A stretch of 64,000 nt of DNA, taken from assembly GCA_026419775.2 (NCBI GenBank), contig JAOPGA020000078.1, positions 1-64,000 on the forward strand, in the 5' to 3' direction. Positions 30,174 to 39,518 of the stretch are shown in pieces; within the stretch, counting starts at the first letter, position 1; the number at the start of each line of letters is the position of its first letter. The notes below the pieces were generated by a model that saw only the letters and a list, made by a program, of their open reading frames with translations, did no database searches and had not been told where the DNA came from. A program made the translations under genes and the position numbers. This DNA comes from Acrasis kona. Its lineage: Eukaryota; Heterolobosea; Eutetramitea; Acrasida; Acrasidae.

Positions 30174-31049
30174 ATGTCAAACCATACAGTCACAGTCAGC
30201 AACGGAACAAAAGTGCCAAGAGTTGCTTATGGTACAGGAACCGCGTGGTTCAAGTCTAATGCCAACGAATTAGATCAAAAGTTGATCAATAGTGTCAAAG
30301 ATGCCATAAAGGCAGGGTTTGTACACATCGATACAGCAGAGATGTACAATACCGAAAGAGAAGTTGGCGAAGCCATTAAGCAAAGCGGCATTAAAAGGGA
30401 TGAATTGTTCCTTACCACAAAGATCTATAAAAGTCTTCAGACCCTTGAAGACCGGTTTGATGAGCAGCTGAAGGATCTGCAAGTAGATTTTGTTGATTTG
30501 TATTTGATCCACTCCCCTTACGTGAATAGTAAAAAATACCACGGACCTGGTGGGGATATTAAAGAGTATTGGAAGAGAATGGAAAAATTGGTTTCATCTG
30601 GAAAGACAAAGAGCATTGGTGTTTCGAACTTTCAAATTGAACATTTAAAAGAGATCTTATCGATAGCGACTATAAAGCCTGTCGTGAATCAAATCGAGTA
30701 TCATCCTTATTTATTACAAGAGGACTTGATCAAATTCTGTAATGACAACGACATTAAGATTGAAGCGTATTCTCCTCTCACCCCCCTGACCGATAAAAAG
30801 GGAGGTAAGGTGGAGGCTGTTGTGAATGAACTTGGGGAAAAGTACAGCAAGAGCCCTCTTCAAATCTTGCTGAAATGGAGCACGCAAAAAGGAGCAGTTG
30901 CGGTCACAACGTCAAGCAAAACGGACAGATTGAAGGAGAGCGTGAATATTGCAGACTTCGAGCTTACTAATGAAGAATTAGAGAAAATAAGTGATGCTGG
31001 AAGAGGAACTACAATAAGAAAGTACTGGGCTGACGACATTTCAAATTGA
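30174..31049 (+). CDS. Aldo-keto reductase
   Basis: A 291-residue (beta/alpha)8 NADPH-dependent aldo-keto reductase. The catalytic tetrad is visible: Asp and Tyr in HIDTAEMYNTE, Lys in LTTKIY and His in YLIHSPY. The cofactor-binding block (AVAVTTSSKTDRLKES) is present with the canonical IPGS-type loop replaced by VTTSSK. Substrate is not predictable; detoxification of aldehydes is typical. Single exon. It is one of only three clear genes here that end in TGA. AATAAA begins 7 bp after that stop. Confidence 0.92.
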   Translation: MSNHTVTVSNGTKVPRVAYGTGTAWFKSNANELDQKLINSVKDAIKAGFVHIDTAEMYNTEREVGEAIKQSGIKRDELFLTTKIYKSLQTLEDRFDEQLKDLQVDFVDLYLIHSPYVNSKKYHGPGGDIKEYWKRMEKLVSSGKTKSIGVSNFQIEHLKEILSIATIKPVVNQIEYHPYLLQEDLIKFCNDNDIKIEAYSPLTPLTDKKGGKVEAVVNELGEKYSKSPLQILLKWSTQKGAVAVTTSSKTDRLKESVNIADFELTNEELEKISDAGRGTTIRKYWADDISN

Positions 31050-31170
31050 ATTGAATAAAAAGCCTTTTCATTGAATTAAATGTAACTATGCTTATCAAAT
31101 ACGATCAAACAAATGTGGACTTCAGGTAACGGTTCATATTATTACATGGTATTATTGATTGGCAAAAAGT

Positions 31171-31242
31171 AGCGCCTCGTAGAATCGAACTACGGACCTA
31201 TGGGTTATGAGCCCATCGCTCTAATCCACTGAGCTAAGGCGC
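31171..31242 (-). tRNA. tRNA-Met (CAU), elongator type
   Basis: 72-nt cloverleaf on the minus strand. The acceptor stem 5' GCGCCTT pairs with 3' GAGGCGC, the D-arm is normal, the anticodon loop CTCATAA gives CAU, and the T-arm has TTCGATT. The G1:C72 pair argues for the elongator rather than the eukaryotic initiator, which starts A:U. Position 73 reads U, unusual for Met. A run of five T downstream (31164-31168) is a Pol III terminator. No intron. Confidence 0.93.
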
Positions 31243-31342
31243 TTGCTTTTTTTCCATATCTATACATAACGATATTATATTGAAAGTCATTTCCAAATAT
31301 GGTCAACAAAATTTCATCAATACATTAAATTTTTATTGATTA

Positions 31343-32852
31343 TTACATGCACAAAAGGATGCTTGAGAGAACAGCAACGATCATTGATGTTTTGGCTAAT
31401 AGTGTCGATGCACTGTTAATTGATGGGCTTGTTGTACTTGATTGAGCGACTGTAGGAGTGGCTACTTGTGTTTGTAATGTAGTAGAGTTGTACAAAATAG
31501 AAGACTTCAAACTATGATATCCAGTTGTGGCGTTATAACTAGTGTCTGTGTTTGCAAGTTTGATGCAATAAGACGCAGATGATAACAAAGGATCACACAC
31601 TTTAATTAGCATTCGGTAACTATCAAAAGGTACATTACTAGACAAACTAACAGTAGAAGAAATTACGATTGGACTCACTTCAGGTGTCCAATACCTTACG
31701 TCATGGCTTAAAGGCAAATTATAAACAACACCTGCACTATTTACAAGTCCCAAATGTATCTGATATGCATTATAAGGGGCTGCATAACCAGAATTATTGA
31801 AAGCAATACTATAAGAAACTTGATTTCCATTAATGTTAGTTGATGCGCTTATCAGCGACAATCGATATCCCAATTTATTTGCAAATTCATTAAAACAACC
31901 ACCACTCTTCCAAGAAGAAATAACACCCGGAAAATAAGCAATGTTTACAAAAGACATGTGGAATTTAGCAAGATCTATTTTTGCGTTACCACAAACAGAA
32001 TAAGAACTCGTCGCACAACTCTCACCACCAAATGGAATTCTCAAACTTTCATTCGCTAACCACTGCCTATCCGTATCAATATTAAACGTTCCTTGGTCGT
32101 AAGCATCGGCCAAGAAGCAATCGTCATGGATTCCAATTCTAGAATAATTACTTGAGCGGATGCCAGTAGCAGGAGAATTTACATTATATGGACTTGTGAT
32201 GGAATTGTAAATTTGTTGCTTGTACTGCGGAACTCTTATTTGGATGACTCTGTCTTGCGGAAGGATGGAAAGGAGGGAATTGATTAATAGCGTGTAGTTA
32301 CCAATGTTGTTAATGTTGTTACTTGAATAGTACCACTCTCCGTATGAGCCGATAAAACCTGCTTGGAAGACTGCTATAATGTCCGAATTGTTTTGTAGGA
32401 TGGGCGTCAATTGGGATAAGTGACTCTGGATTATGGCCATGCTTGCGTCTGGTTCGGTTGGGTCCTGACTGTAAGTAAACCTTGGAATGATTTTAAAATT
32501 GTATTTTCTAATCATGGCAAAATCTTTTGCAACAAGTTGTAGTTGGGATGTTGGTAAGCTTGATGTATTTCTCAAAGCCTTCATGTACCATGAACGCTGT
32601 ATCAAAACAATGTTCTGGGAGAGTAAATCACTCATATCACTGTCAGCCAATGGTTGTGGAGACTCTAATACAGATTGCGTCTCAACCTCCCTAAAGGCGT
32701 CAAACTTTTTTTATAAATGAACAAACTTACGAATAAAAACCTCTTTCTGGATTTAAAAGAATAGTGGTGTCATCTCTTGAAAAGGTTACGTAGTTACTCT
32801 GAAGAAGAGCACAAGTAAAGAAAAGTGCAAGAAAGAATAACCTAACCAGCAT
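31343..32852 (-). CDS. Secreted DUF4874/DUF4832 protein with probable GPI signal
   Basis: A 489-residue protein in two exons, 32852-32731 and 32690-31343, with a 40-nt GTAAGT...TAG intron. The N-terminus MLVRLFFLALFFTCALL is a signal peptide. Exon 1 ends with NPERGFYS, the hallmark opening of DUF4874; RKYNFKIIPRF, FIGSYGEW and IGIHDDCF follow, and the C-terminal half matches DUF4832. These paired domains form a TIM-barrel-like unit with an extra beta-domain; activity is unknown but a glycosidase-like role is often suspected. Many N-glycosylation sequons are present. The C-terminus is Ser/Thr-rich and ends in a hydrophobic stretch (MIVAVLSSILLCM) that suits a GPI anchor. Confidence 0.8.
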
Positions 32853-33090
32853 CTGGAAGCGTCTGTTTTTTTTGTCTAATTCTAAAAAGCGATTTTAGGC
32901 CTACCTTTTTAATCATAAAGGAAAATAGAAGCAGGAATAAGAAAGTCTATTTATAAGCCATTATTAAACTGCAGCCACTGGTACAAATTTTGTTTTGGAA
33001 ACGTTTGGCACATAGTTCGTTGTATTGACACAAGCCCATTAAAAACAGAGAGGAGAAATGAATAAAATAAACACAAAGACTATATAGATT
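32853..33090. other. AT-rich spacer
   Basis: About 240 bp upstream of the secreted DUF4874 gene and downstream of the damaged minus-strand gene. No open frame or structured element was seen; presumed promoter. Confidence 0.35.
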
Positions 33091-33893
33091 TCAGAAACGT
33101 TGTTGACATCTTATGTTGATGTCAACCGTGTGGCCTTTACCTTCCTCGATCAACTCGCCTTGTGCTTGTTCAGACTGCAATTTGTCACTTAGTTCGAGAT
33201 ACCTTCTTCACTACTAATCTTTTAAATCCATCTAAACTGCATTTATTAATGTTCCTTATTGTCAGTGAAAAGTAGACTTTGTCGGGTCTCATTATTGATG
33301 AATGGTCACCGGAAAAATCCATTCAACCCTGTTTGGCTTTCATTGCTATCGAGCTGTACTACCTCATCTTGACCACCAAAAGTAAGTTCGTACGGTGTCA
33401 TCTTTTTAATTAAACTAATTGATTCTACAGTGTTCGGTATAAGCCGCTAGTTGCGTCCGAATACTATAATTGGCTACGGCTTGTGAACAAATATCCCTAT
33501 TCAGGCTACAAGACAAATTTCAAGAACTTTTCTGTAAAATTAAATTCATCTCTTTTCTTCCCGTTCTCAAAGTTTAACTTGTTTAAACTATTGGTATGTT
33601 TGTCGATGTATCTAAAGACTGCTTGAGATGTATGTCATCCAACCACAATAGCATTTGGAAGTGCCACTGGGATGGCGTTGATATGTGCTCTTTCAAAGTC
33701 TGCTGAAATATAGATCATGTTCAAATTTTGTAGATGGGTGCGGTGTGGAACGAAAGAAGTTCTTATTTCGTAACTTTTTTGATGGACTCCATCGAATTCC
33801 AGGACTCGGTTGAGATGCTGCAATTTGATTTGCGTTGTTTTGTACTTGTTAAGCTTGTTGTCTCTTATCGCACAAAAACACTTCCTTCACCTA
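33091..33893 (-). pseudogene. Damaged minus-strand gene of unknown family
   Basis: Minus-strand reading gives long protein-like stretches that need several corrections. From 33893: a segment ending NAIVVG, an in-frame TGA at 33635-33637, then HTSQAVFRYIDKH and a Lys/Asn-rich stretch to a TAG near 33510. After an unclear stretch the frame resumes as RLIPNTVESI, continues through MTPYELTFGGQ and shifts one base at the A5 run 33313-33317. It then reads GDHSSIMRPDKVYFSL, crosses a 28-nt GTATCT...GCAG intron and ends SEQAQGELIEEGKG...CQQRF stop at 33091. Too many breaks for a clean gene model; either a pseudogene or an error-rich stretch. Family not recognised. No ATG start was found in frame. Confidence 0.33.
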
Positions 33894-33930
33894 ATAGCTG
33901 CGTTCAATGTTGGTCAAAAATTAATCTCCC

Positions 33931-35634
33931 ATGGAATCTTTTATTACAAAAATGCCAGAACACAGAAGGAGGGACGATGACAGACAATACGAAAAGCGAT
34001 ACAATAGATATTCGGATAGAGATAGTTACGAATATGACGATCATGATCGTTACAAAAGGAGAAGATATAACCGAGATGATGACCATTACCGCAACAATAA
34101 CAGGCGCAACGAAAATGAATTACACTCATTCGATTTTACCATTTCTCCCAATGTTTTGGTTTTGGCTGGTGACAAATCGCAGGAATTGACCGAGTGGTCA
34201 AAGGCCGACTACTTAGAGACGGACGAACTAAGGGCAGAGGTTGAGAGGTGCAAACTATTCCAACAAATTAGAAAAGAACACGCTGAAATTATTCCTAAAA
34301 GGATTTTAATCGCACCTCCGAGAGTCTCATTCGATAGATGGATAATGGAAAGGCGCACTATTGACAAGTCATCAAACCCCGATCCTCTGCTGCCCACCCT
34401 AACAGAACCATATGTTGGTCCATCACTTTTTAGAGAAATGTCAGAGGATGTACCAATAAAAGTCCACATGATGCCGAAAACATTAGAAGATGCAATTAAC
34501 AACTTCGAGACTTACTTAAAGTCCACGGAGGTAATGTGTGAAAACATTCAAAAAGACAAGGTAGAAGATGCTGAAAAGCTCACACAACAAGAATTGCAAG
34601 ACATTAATGATCAAATAAAAGAAGCACGCGACTATATCTATGACAGATCCTCAATCACAATTCAAAGTGTTGTTGATAAACTAAAGTCTTTACAAAAAAA
34701 GAGTGGCTTGCTGTTACAACAAAAACTAAAGACGCCCATCGAACGAGTGTGCACTGATCTGGCTAAATTGTGCGATACATATGCCAAAGATATTAAAAAA
34801 ATAAAAGAAAACTCCTCTCCTCTTCTAGTTATCACAAAGCGTGAACACTCTGTTGTTAATATTGAAATACAGGGATGGGACGAAAATCTCACCATGAACG
34901 CTTCTCATTTTAATAAATTAATACAGTTGTACAATGTTTGGGTCAATAGAAGAAAAAGTCGGAGCAGATCTTACTATGACTATACGGATTCCCATTTAAA
35001 AAATTGTATTGCTCGTCTCATCTTGCGCTATCACACATTCTTTGGAACAGAATCTTATCATGGTGTTGGTCTCCAAGGTGCGATCACTCCGAGAACATTT
35101 CAATACCTGTCACGCCATTTTGATGTTACAATGGAATGTTTTGCTAGTCCTCTAAATTGCTATTATCCACAATTTTGTTCTGCGTTTATCGACACAGACC
35201 GTTTCTTTGGTTCGTGCGGTAGTTTTTTTGACTTTTATCCACAAAGTGGATCATTTGAAGCGAATCCTCCATTTACTGAGGAAATCATGAATAAAATGGT
35301 TGATCACATGGAGGAGTTACTTGGAGCTACTGATCTACCTCTTTCTTTTATAATCTTTGTTCCGAATTGGACTGATTGCAGCCCTATTATAAGATTGAGC
35401 GAGAGTAAGTACTCAACGAAGGTGCTGATACTGAACGCAAAGGAGCACAGATATGTAACCGGAGCACAACATAAGGAGTTGAGGCCCCACCGTCTTGAAT
35501 ATGACTCTGTTCACGAAACAAAAGTAGCTTTTCTCCAAAATAAAGCAGGTAGTGATAAATGGAAACCTACAGATTCAAAGATTGAGGACATGAAAAGAGT
35601 TTTGGCAAATGAGAGTGCATCACAGTGGGAATAA
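33931..35634 (+). CDS. PCIF1: PCIF1/CAPAM-type mRNA cap m6Am methyltransferase
   Basis: A 567-residue single-exon protein. The N-terminal 60 residues are an Arg/Asp/Tyr-rich disordered tail. A helical region follows, then the catalytic part with the conserved FDFYPQSGSFEANPPF block. NPPF (residues 445-448) is the adenine-binding motif of N6-methyltransferases and is exactly as in PCIF1. Human PCIF1 methylates N6 of 2'-O-methyladenosine at the first transcribed base, next to the m7G cap, in the nucleus. The WW domain that ties the vertebrate enzyme to the polymerase CTD is not seen here. The start may be at 33931 or at the second Met, 33952. Identity is from motif recall. Confidence 0.82.
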   Translation: MESFITKMPEHRRRDDDRQYEKRYNRYSDRDSYEYDDHDRYKRRRYNRDDDHYRNNNRRNENELHSFDFTISPNVLVLAGDKSQELTEWSKADYLETDELRAEVERCKLFQQIRKEHAEIIPKRILIAPPRVSFDRWIMERRTIDKSSNPDPLLPTLTEPYVGPSLFREMSEDVPIKVHMMPKTLEDAINNFETYLKSTEVMCENIQKDKVEDAEKLTQQELQDINDQIKEARDYIYDRSSITIQSVVDKLKSLQKKSGLLLQQKLKTPIERVCTDLAKLCDTYAKDIKKIKENSSPLLVITKREHSVVNIEIQGWDENLTMNASHFNKLIQLYNVWVNRRKSRSRSYYDYTDSHLKNCIARLILRYHTFFGTESYHGVGLQGAITPRTFQYLSRHFDVTMECFASPLNCYYPQFCSAFIDTDRFFGSCGSFFDFYPQSGSFEANPPFTEEIMNKMVDHMEELLGATDLPLSFIIFVPNWTDCSPIIRLSESKYSTKVLILNAKEHRYVTGAQHKELRPHRLEYDSVHETKVAFLQNKAGSDKWKPTDSKIEDMKRVLANESASQWE

Positions 35635-36301
35635 CTTGATCCACAATCCAAAGTGGTGTAATAATAAATTATTATCAGGTTGTGACATTCATTTACTATT
35701 AAATGTGCTAAATGCCATTGTTTTTACAAAGTTTGTCCGGAAGAACGTTTCTAAGAACTAATTGTTGTTTTAACCCGGTGAGACGCGAGACGACAGCTTT
35801 CCATATTTAACCAAACTGTATGAGGAGAGATTGGTATAAACAACTATGGGAAACTAGCTGGGCTGTGCAAGTCACCGAAAGATGCAGGTATTGAGCTAAG
35901 AAGGTTCAAGCGAGGATTGCCAAACATCTGCTCTGCCAAAGTGCTTTGGAATTTGGGGAACATGCGAATGTAGCTAGATCTAGAACTAGATACCGACTGA
36001 ACGCCACCAGGATGAGGAAGGAGATGCACTAGAGCAGGAAGAATGGTCTGATGAGATTGGCCACCCTAGCACCCGTACTGAACCAAATATTCCCATCATC
36101 CAGATGTGCAAGTCTTTGAGGCTGAATAAAAACCCCATTTAGACAGAAGTATCCTTGATGATGTCGATTTCATTATTCATAATAGTCCCATATTGATCCG
36201 AGTGGGCCCACTGCTTCCAAGAGGGTTTGTGAGTGTCAGTTGTCCGCTCTTATCTTGACAATAATAAATTGTTAATCTATTTTTAGCCCGCGGTTAATGT
36301 G
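35635..36301. other. Spacer with an unexplained coding-like stretch
   Basis: About 670 bp. The part 35820-36180 is less AT-rich than other spacers and is open over 40-60 codons in more than one frame of the minus strand (a stretch reading DDGNIWFSTGARVANL, another reading QSTLAEQMFGNPRLNL), but no single splice or frame model holds. It may be a gene remnant or a structured non-coding RNA; I cannot decide. The last 100 bp before 36302 should hold the cyclase promoter. Confidence 0.3.
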
Positions 36302-38788
36302 ATGAGCACACCAACCCAAACACCACATATAATTTCGAGCCCAGGTGGTGTGGTCGAACGATCCGTTCATAATGTAGAACCGCCCAGAATTATCAGCAAA
36401 AAGAGGGTTTGTTGCCCTGCACCACCACTTCTAACAATACGAAATATTGTGAACATTATATTTATTATCGAAACAGTTGTGGCAGTATCAGTTTCAATAG
36501 GCACACTATACCCCACAGGTGCCAACACAGTTCAAAATGTCGTCACATTCAAGAGAATACAAGTGTTTAAAAACGTTTTGAGCTCGGTATATGATGTTTT
36601 TGACAGGCAAATACCCTTGCAAATTAGCCTCATAACATCCATGATACAAAGCGGGAGGGTAAACGTAAATGATTTTGCGGACACCACATTATTTCTAGTA
36701 AACATGAAGTCTGTCATTCCAGTAACTGCTTATAGTAAGTTTTATCTTTTCAATCAAATTAACAAAACAGTCGCGTACGCTACAGCTAACGGATCATTTA
36801 TCGTTGTCAACAGAACGAATGTTGTACATTATTACGGTCCCAACGGTCCGTCAAAGAACTCGGTTAGCATATATACACTTTCAAACGACACTCAATTAAC
36901 CAGAAGCACATGGTCAAATTACAAGCCCCGGATATCGAACTATCAATCCACCAGCAACTTAACGTCAACTGATTGGTATCAACGAGCGAGTGCAACTCTC
37001 CAGGTCGGGTGGTCCAATCTCATGGTGTATTCTGTTTCAAATGCTCTGTTGAGCGTCATCTCCATTCCAGTTTGGAGCGACTACCGTTCAGGCGCACATG
37101 ATTGGAACTTGTTGGGTGTGATTGCAGTCATGTATGACATGTCCAATATTCAGTTGAAATTACAAAAAGCAATTGACAGCGATACAGGAGCAGAAGTTCT
37201 ATTAATGGATATGCGAGGAGACATTATCGCCACCAGCGGAGATCTCAGCGACACTTATTTCCTAGTAGGAGGAAGACAGGCCGTCAGGGTTTCTGCCTTC
37301 TCCAACAAAAACCTTATTTACCAAGGACTCTCCTTTGACTTGAAAAACAAATATGGATACACCACCGGCGCGTTCAATGAATCTTCCGATAACATCATCT
37401 TTGGAGAAGTATACATTGGTCCATCCTCAGGCACATACAACTACATTGCAATGCCCGTGCACGACCAATACAACATTGATATGATGGTAGTGGTGGCCAT
37501 TAAGAAAGTCTCCTTCATTGACCACGTCTTCTCCTCTAACACGGCATGGATAGCTTCGTTATGCATTATATCCATCGTGCTCAGCTCAATCTTTGTCACC
37601 ATCATCGTAGGCATCACCTACAAACCTCTACTAAGGATCAAAAACGATTTACAACGCATGGCCACTCTTGCCTTTCTATGCGACAAGAGGGAGAATAAAA
37701 AATGGAGTTTGCTAAGAGAAAAGAGCAAAAACATTTCCTTATATGAGATTAGCAAGATACAAGGAAGCGTCAATGTGTTACAAGAGGGTCTTCACAATTT
37801 TAAAAAATTTGTGCCCGTTGATTTGATTAGAAACGTTGGGTATAGAGATGCCAGAACTAGTTTACAAGTGTTAAATAAGTATGGAGTCGAATTGACTCGC
37901 GTTTCCGTCTTGTTCACTGATATTGTTAACTTCCACAAAATGACGAGCTTCGTGGAGCCTAATTTATTAGTGCACATGTTGTCTAGTTATTTTGAAGAGT
38001 GTAACCAAGCTATTCAAGACAATGGCGGTACTGTTGATAAGTATTTGGGTGACTCTGTAATGGCAGTGTGGAACAGTGTGTTTAAACCAGTATCTGATGG
38101 ACCGCGTCGATGCGTGAACACAGCGCTCGCCATTCAGCATCGCATGAATGCACTGAGGCTGAAATTCTCTCATAAGGAGTATCCACAATTTAGAGTTCGT
38201 ATGGCGTGTCACTGTGGTGATGCTCTTGTAGGTAACATTGGATCCAATAACCGCCAAAGCTTTACGATTATCGGCGATACTGCTCGTTTTGCCTCTCGCT
38301 TGAGAGAGCTTAATAAATGGTTTACCACAGATATACTAATTGGCAAGAGACTCTATAAAAGTATAAAAGATGAATTTGTTTGTGAATGGGTTTCTTTCGT
38401 GATGGTGGGTAAAACGGGCAATCCAATGAATATTTATCGACTTGTAGGCCCTAGAAGGACTGCAACGAATCAGCAACTTGAAATTGAAGCAGAGTTGAAC
38501 GTTATTAAGAATTGCTTCTTCAAAAAAGACTTTGTTGGTGTCATGTTGTTATGCGATAGGTTACAGCAGTCACTATTCAAACAAGAGGATGATACAAGGG
38601 TTGTGACCTCTGGTAGTTGTAGCGAAGAGGCGGATGCGAGTTTGGTGATGCTTACGCTATCAAAAGAAATCGATTTGGATAATATATCTGAATTGAAGGC
38701 TAGATATTCTTTTATTAAATGGATTGTAGATAAAACTAAATTATGTATGAATTTACCGAAGGAGCCGTTGTATATTACCTTGTTGTAG
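36302..38788 (+). CDS. Transmembrane class III nucleotidyl cyclase with extracellular sensor
   Basis: An 828-residue receptor-type cyclase. TM1 is at about 48-70. A roughly 330-residue extracellular Cache-like region with sequons follows, then TM2 at about 404-430, a HAMP-like linker and a class III catalytic domain at about 530-720. Metal-binding aspartates are present (FTDIVNF and YLGDS), as is the lysine in DKYLGDS. The late block reads GDTARFASRL; in active enzymes the equivalent is GDTxNxAxR, so the Asn that positions the ribose is replaced by Arg while the following Arg is kept. Activity is therefore uncertain; it may need a partner or have altered kinetics. The start is ATG 36302. A short C-terminal helical region of about 100 residues ends the protein. 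Single exon. Confidence 0.85.
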   Translation: MSTPTQTPHIISSPGGVVERSVHNVEPPRIISKKRVCCPAPPLLTIRNIVNIIFIIETVVAVSVSIGTLYPTGANTVQNVVTFKRIQVFKNVLSSVYDVFDRQIPLQISLITSMIQSGRVNVNDFADTTLFLVNMKSVIPVTAYSKFYLFNQINKTVAYATANGSFIVVNRTNVVHYYGPNGPSKNSVSIYTLSNDTQLTRSTWSNYKPRISNYQSTSNLTSTDWYQRASATLQVGWSNLMVYSVSNALLSVISIPVWSDYRSGAHDWNLLGVIAVMYDMSNIQLKLQKAIDSDTGAEVLLMDMRGDIIATSGDLSDTYFLVGGRQAVRVSAFSNKNLIYQGLSFDLKNKYGYTTGAFNESSDNIIFGEVYIGPSSGTYNYIAMPVHDQYNIDMMVVVAIKKVSFIDHVFSSNTAWIASLCIISIVLSSIFVTIIVGITYKPLLRIKNDLQRMATLAFLCDKRENKKWSLLREKSKNISLYEISKIQGSVNVLQEGLHNFKKFVPVDLIRNVGYRDARTSLQVLNKYGVELTRVSVLFTDIVNFHKMTSFVEPNLLVHMLSSYFEECNQAIQDNGGTVDKYLGDSVMAVWNSVFKPVSDGPRRCVNTALAIQHRMNALRLKFSHKEYPQFRVRMACHCGDALVGNIGSNNRQSFTIIGDTARFASRLRELNKWFTTDILIGKRLYKSIKDEFVCEWVSFVMVGKTGNPMNIYRLVGPRRTATNQQLEIEAELNVIKNCFFKKDFVGVMLLCDRLQQSLFKQEDDTRVVTSGSCSEEADASLVMLTLSKEIDLDNISELKARYSFIKWIVDKTKLCMNLPKEPLYITLL

Positions 38789-39017
38789 ATACTACTTCTC
38801 TTAATGTTTGCATGGATGTCGAGCCAACACGGTTATTATTGGTTTTTACAACAAAAAGAGAATGTAAATTTTACGTATATGATCATCACGACGTCATGTT
38901 TCAAATACGAACGTTGCTAACGCGAAAGATATGAAAAAATTAACAATAAATTACACAATATTAAGATAGCAGTTGTAAGTTGAACTACAGGCGTAATTCA
39001 AGTGATTTATAACATAC

Positions 39018-39088
39018 GTCGTTCTAGTTTAATGGTAGAATATAGGTTTGTGGCACCTGAGACACGAGTTCGATTCTCGTGAACGACA
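39018..39088 (+). tRNA. tRNA-His (GUG)
   Basis: 71-nt cloverleaf: acceptor GTCGTTC pairs with GAACGAC, the D-arm is present, anticodon stem TAGGT/ACCTG encloses loop TTGTGGC (anticodon GUG), and the T-arm is ACGAG-TTCGATT-CTCGT with discriminator A. The genomic base before G1 is C, so the extra 5' G of mature tRNA-His must be added after transcription. A T7 run follows at 39093-39099 as Pol III terminator. No intron. Confidence 0.93.
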
Positions 39089-39518
39089 TGCATTTTTTTA
39101 TTAATTTTTTCTTAATCTAACAAGTTGTATCCTTGTGAAAATTGTCTCGAATGACAATGTTGTTTTTAAGTACTTTAGGCGTGGAGTGGAACTGCAATAT
39201 GCTCGTTGCTAATGATTATAATACGAAATACGTTGAACGTCTCGTGCTAATGCAGAGCTCTCTAGATGTAATGTAATGGTTGAATGTTTATGTCTGCTTC
39301 TATGACATCGACCGGTTTGCAGATATGTTAGTGCGGAAGTATATTCTGTTTTCCAAAACATTATTTTAGATCATTGGGTCACGTAAGATTTTGATTACAA
39401 TGCTTTCTATGTACTACCTTTGTCCATATAAGGTCTATCAATAGTGACGTTGAAGTGTGATGGGTCATTAATGATCAACTTGACCTGTGGTGGCTTGCGT
39501 TTCAAAAATTTAAACAAA
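39089..39518. other. Spacer after tRNA-His; fimbrin promoter region
   Basis: About 430 bp with no gene recognised. The frame of the fimbrin gene is open back to 39444 and includes an earlier ATG at 39471, but the sequence there has no CH-domain similarity. Confidence 0.35.

Noticed and set aside
33102-33126. Perfect 9-bp inverted repeat with 7-nt loop (GTTGACATC/GATGTCAAC) as a possible attachment or regulatory site.
   Set aside because: It lies inside the terminal coding exon of the damaged minus-strand gene and has no partner copy noticed in the window.
33391-33439. A plus-strand GTAAGT...CTACAG intron with open flanks.
   Set aside because: The minus strand through the same bases reads as continuous protein, linked to further minus-strand segments. 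The plus-strand flanks have no start or clean end.
38743-38934. 63-codon frame overlapping the end of the membrane cyclase.
   Set aside because: The cyclase frame ends naturally at TAG 38786-38788. The second frame has no splice link and no motif.
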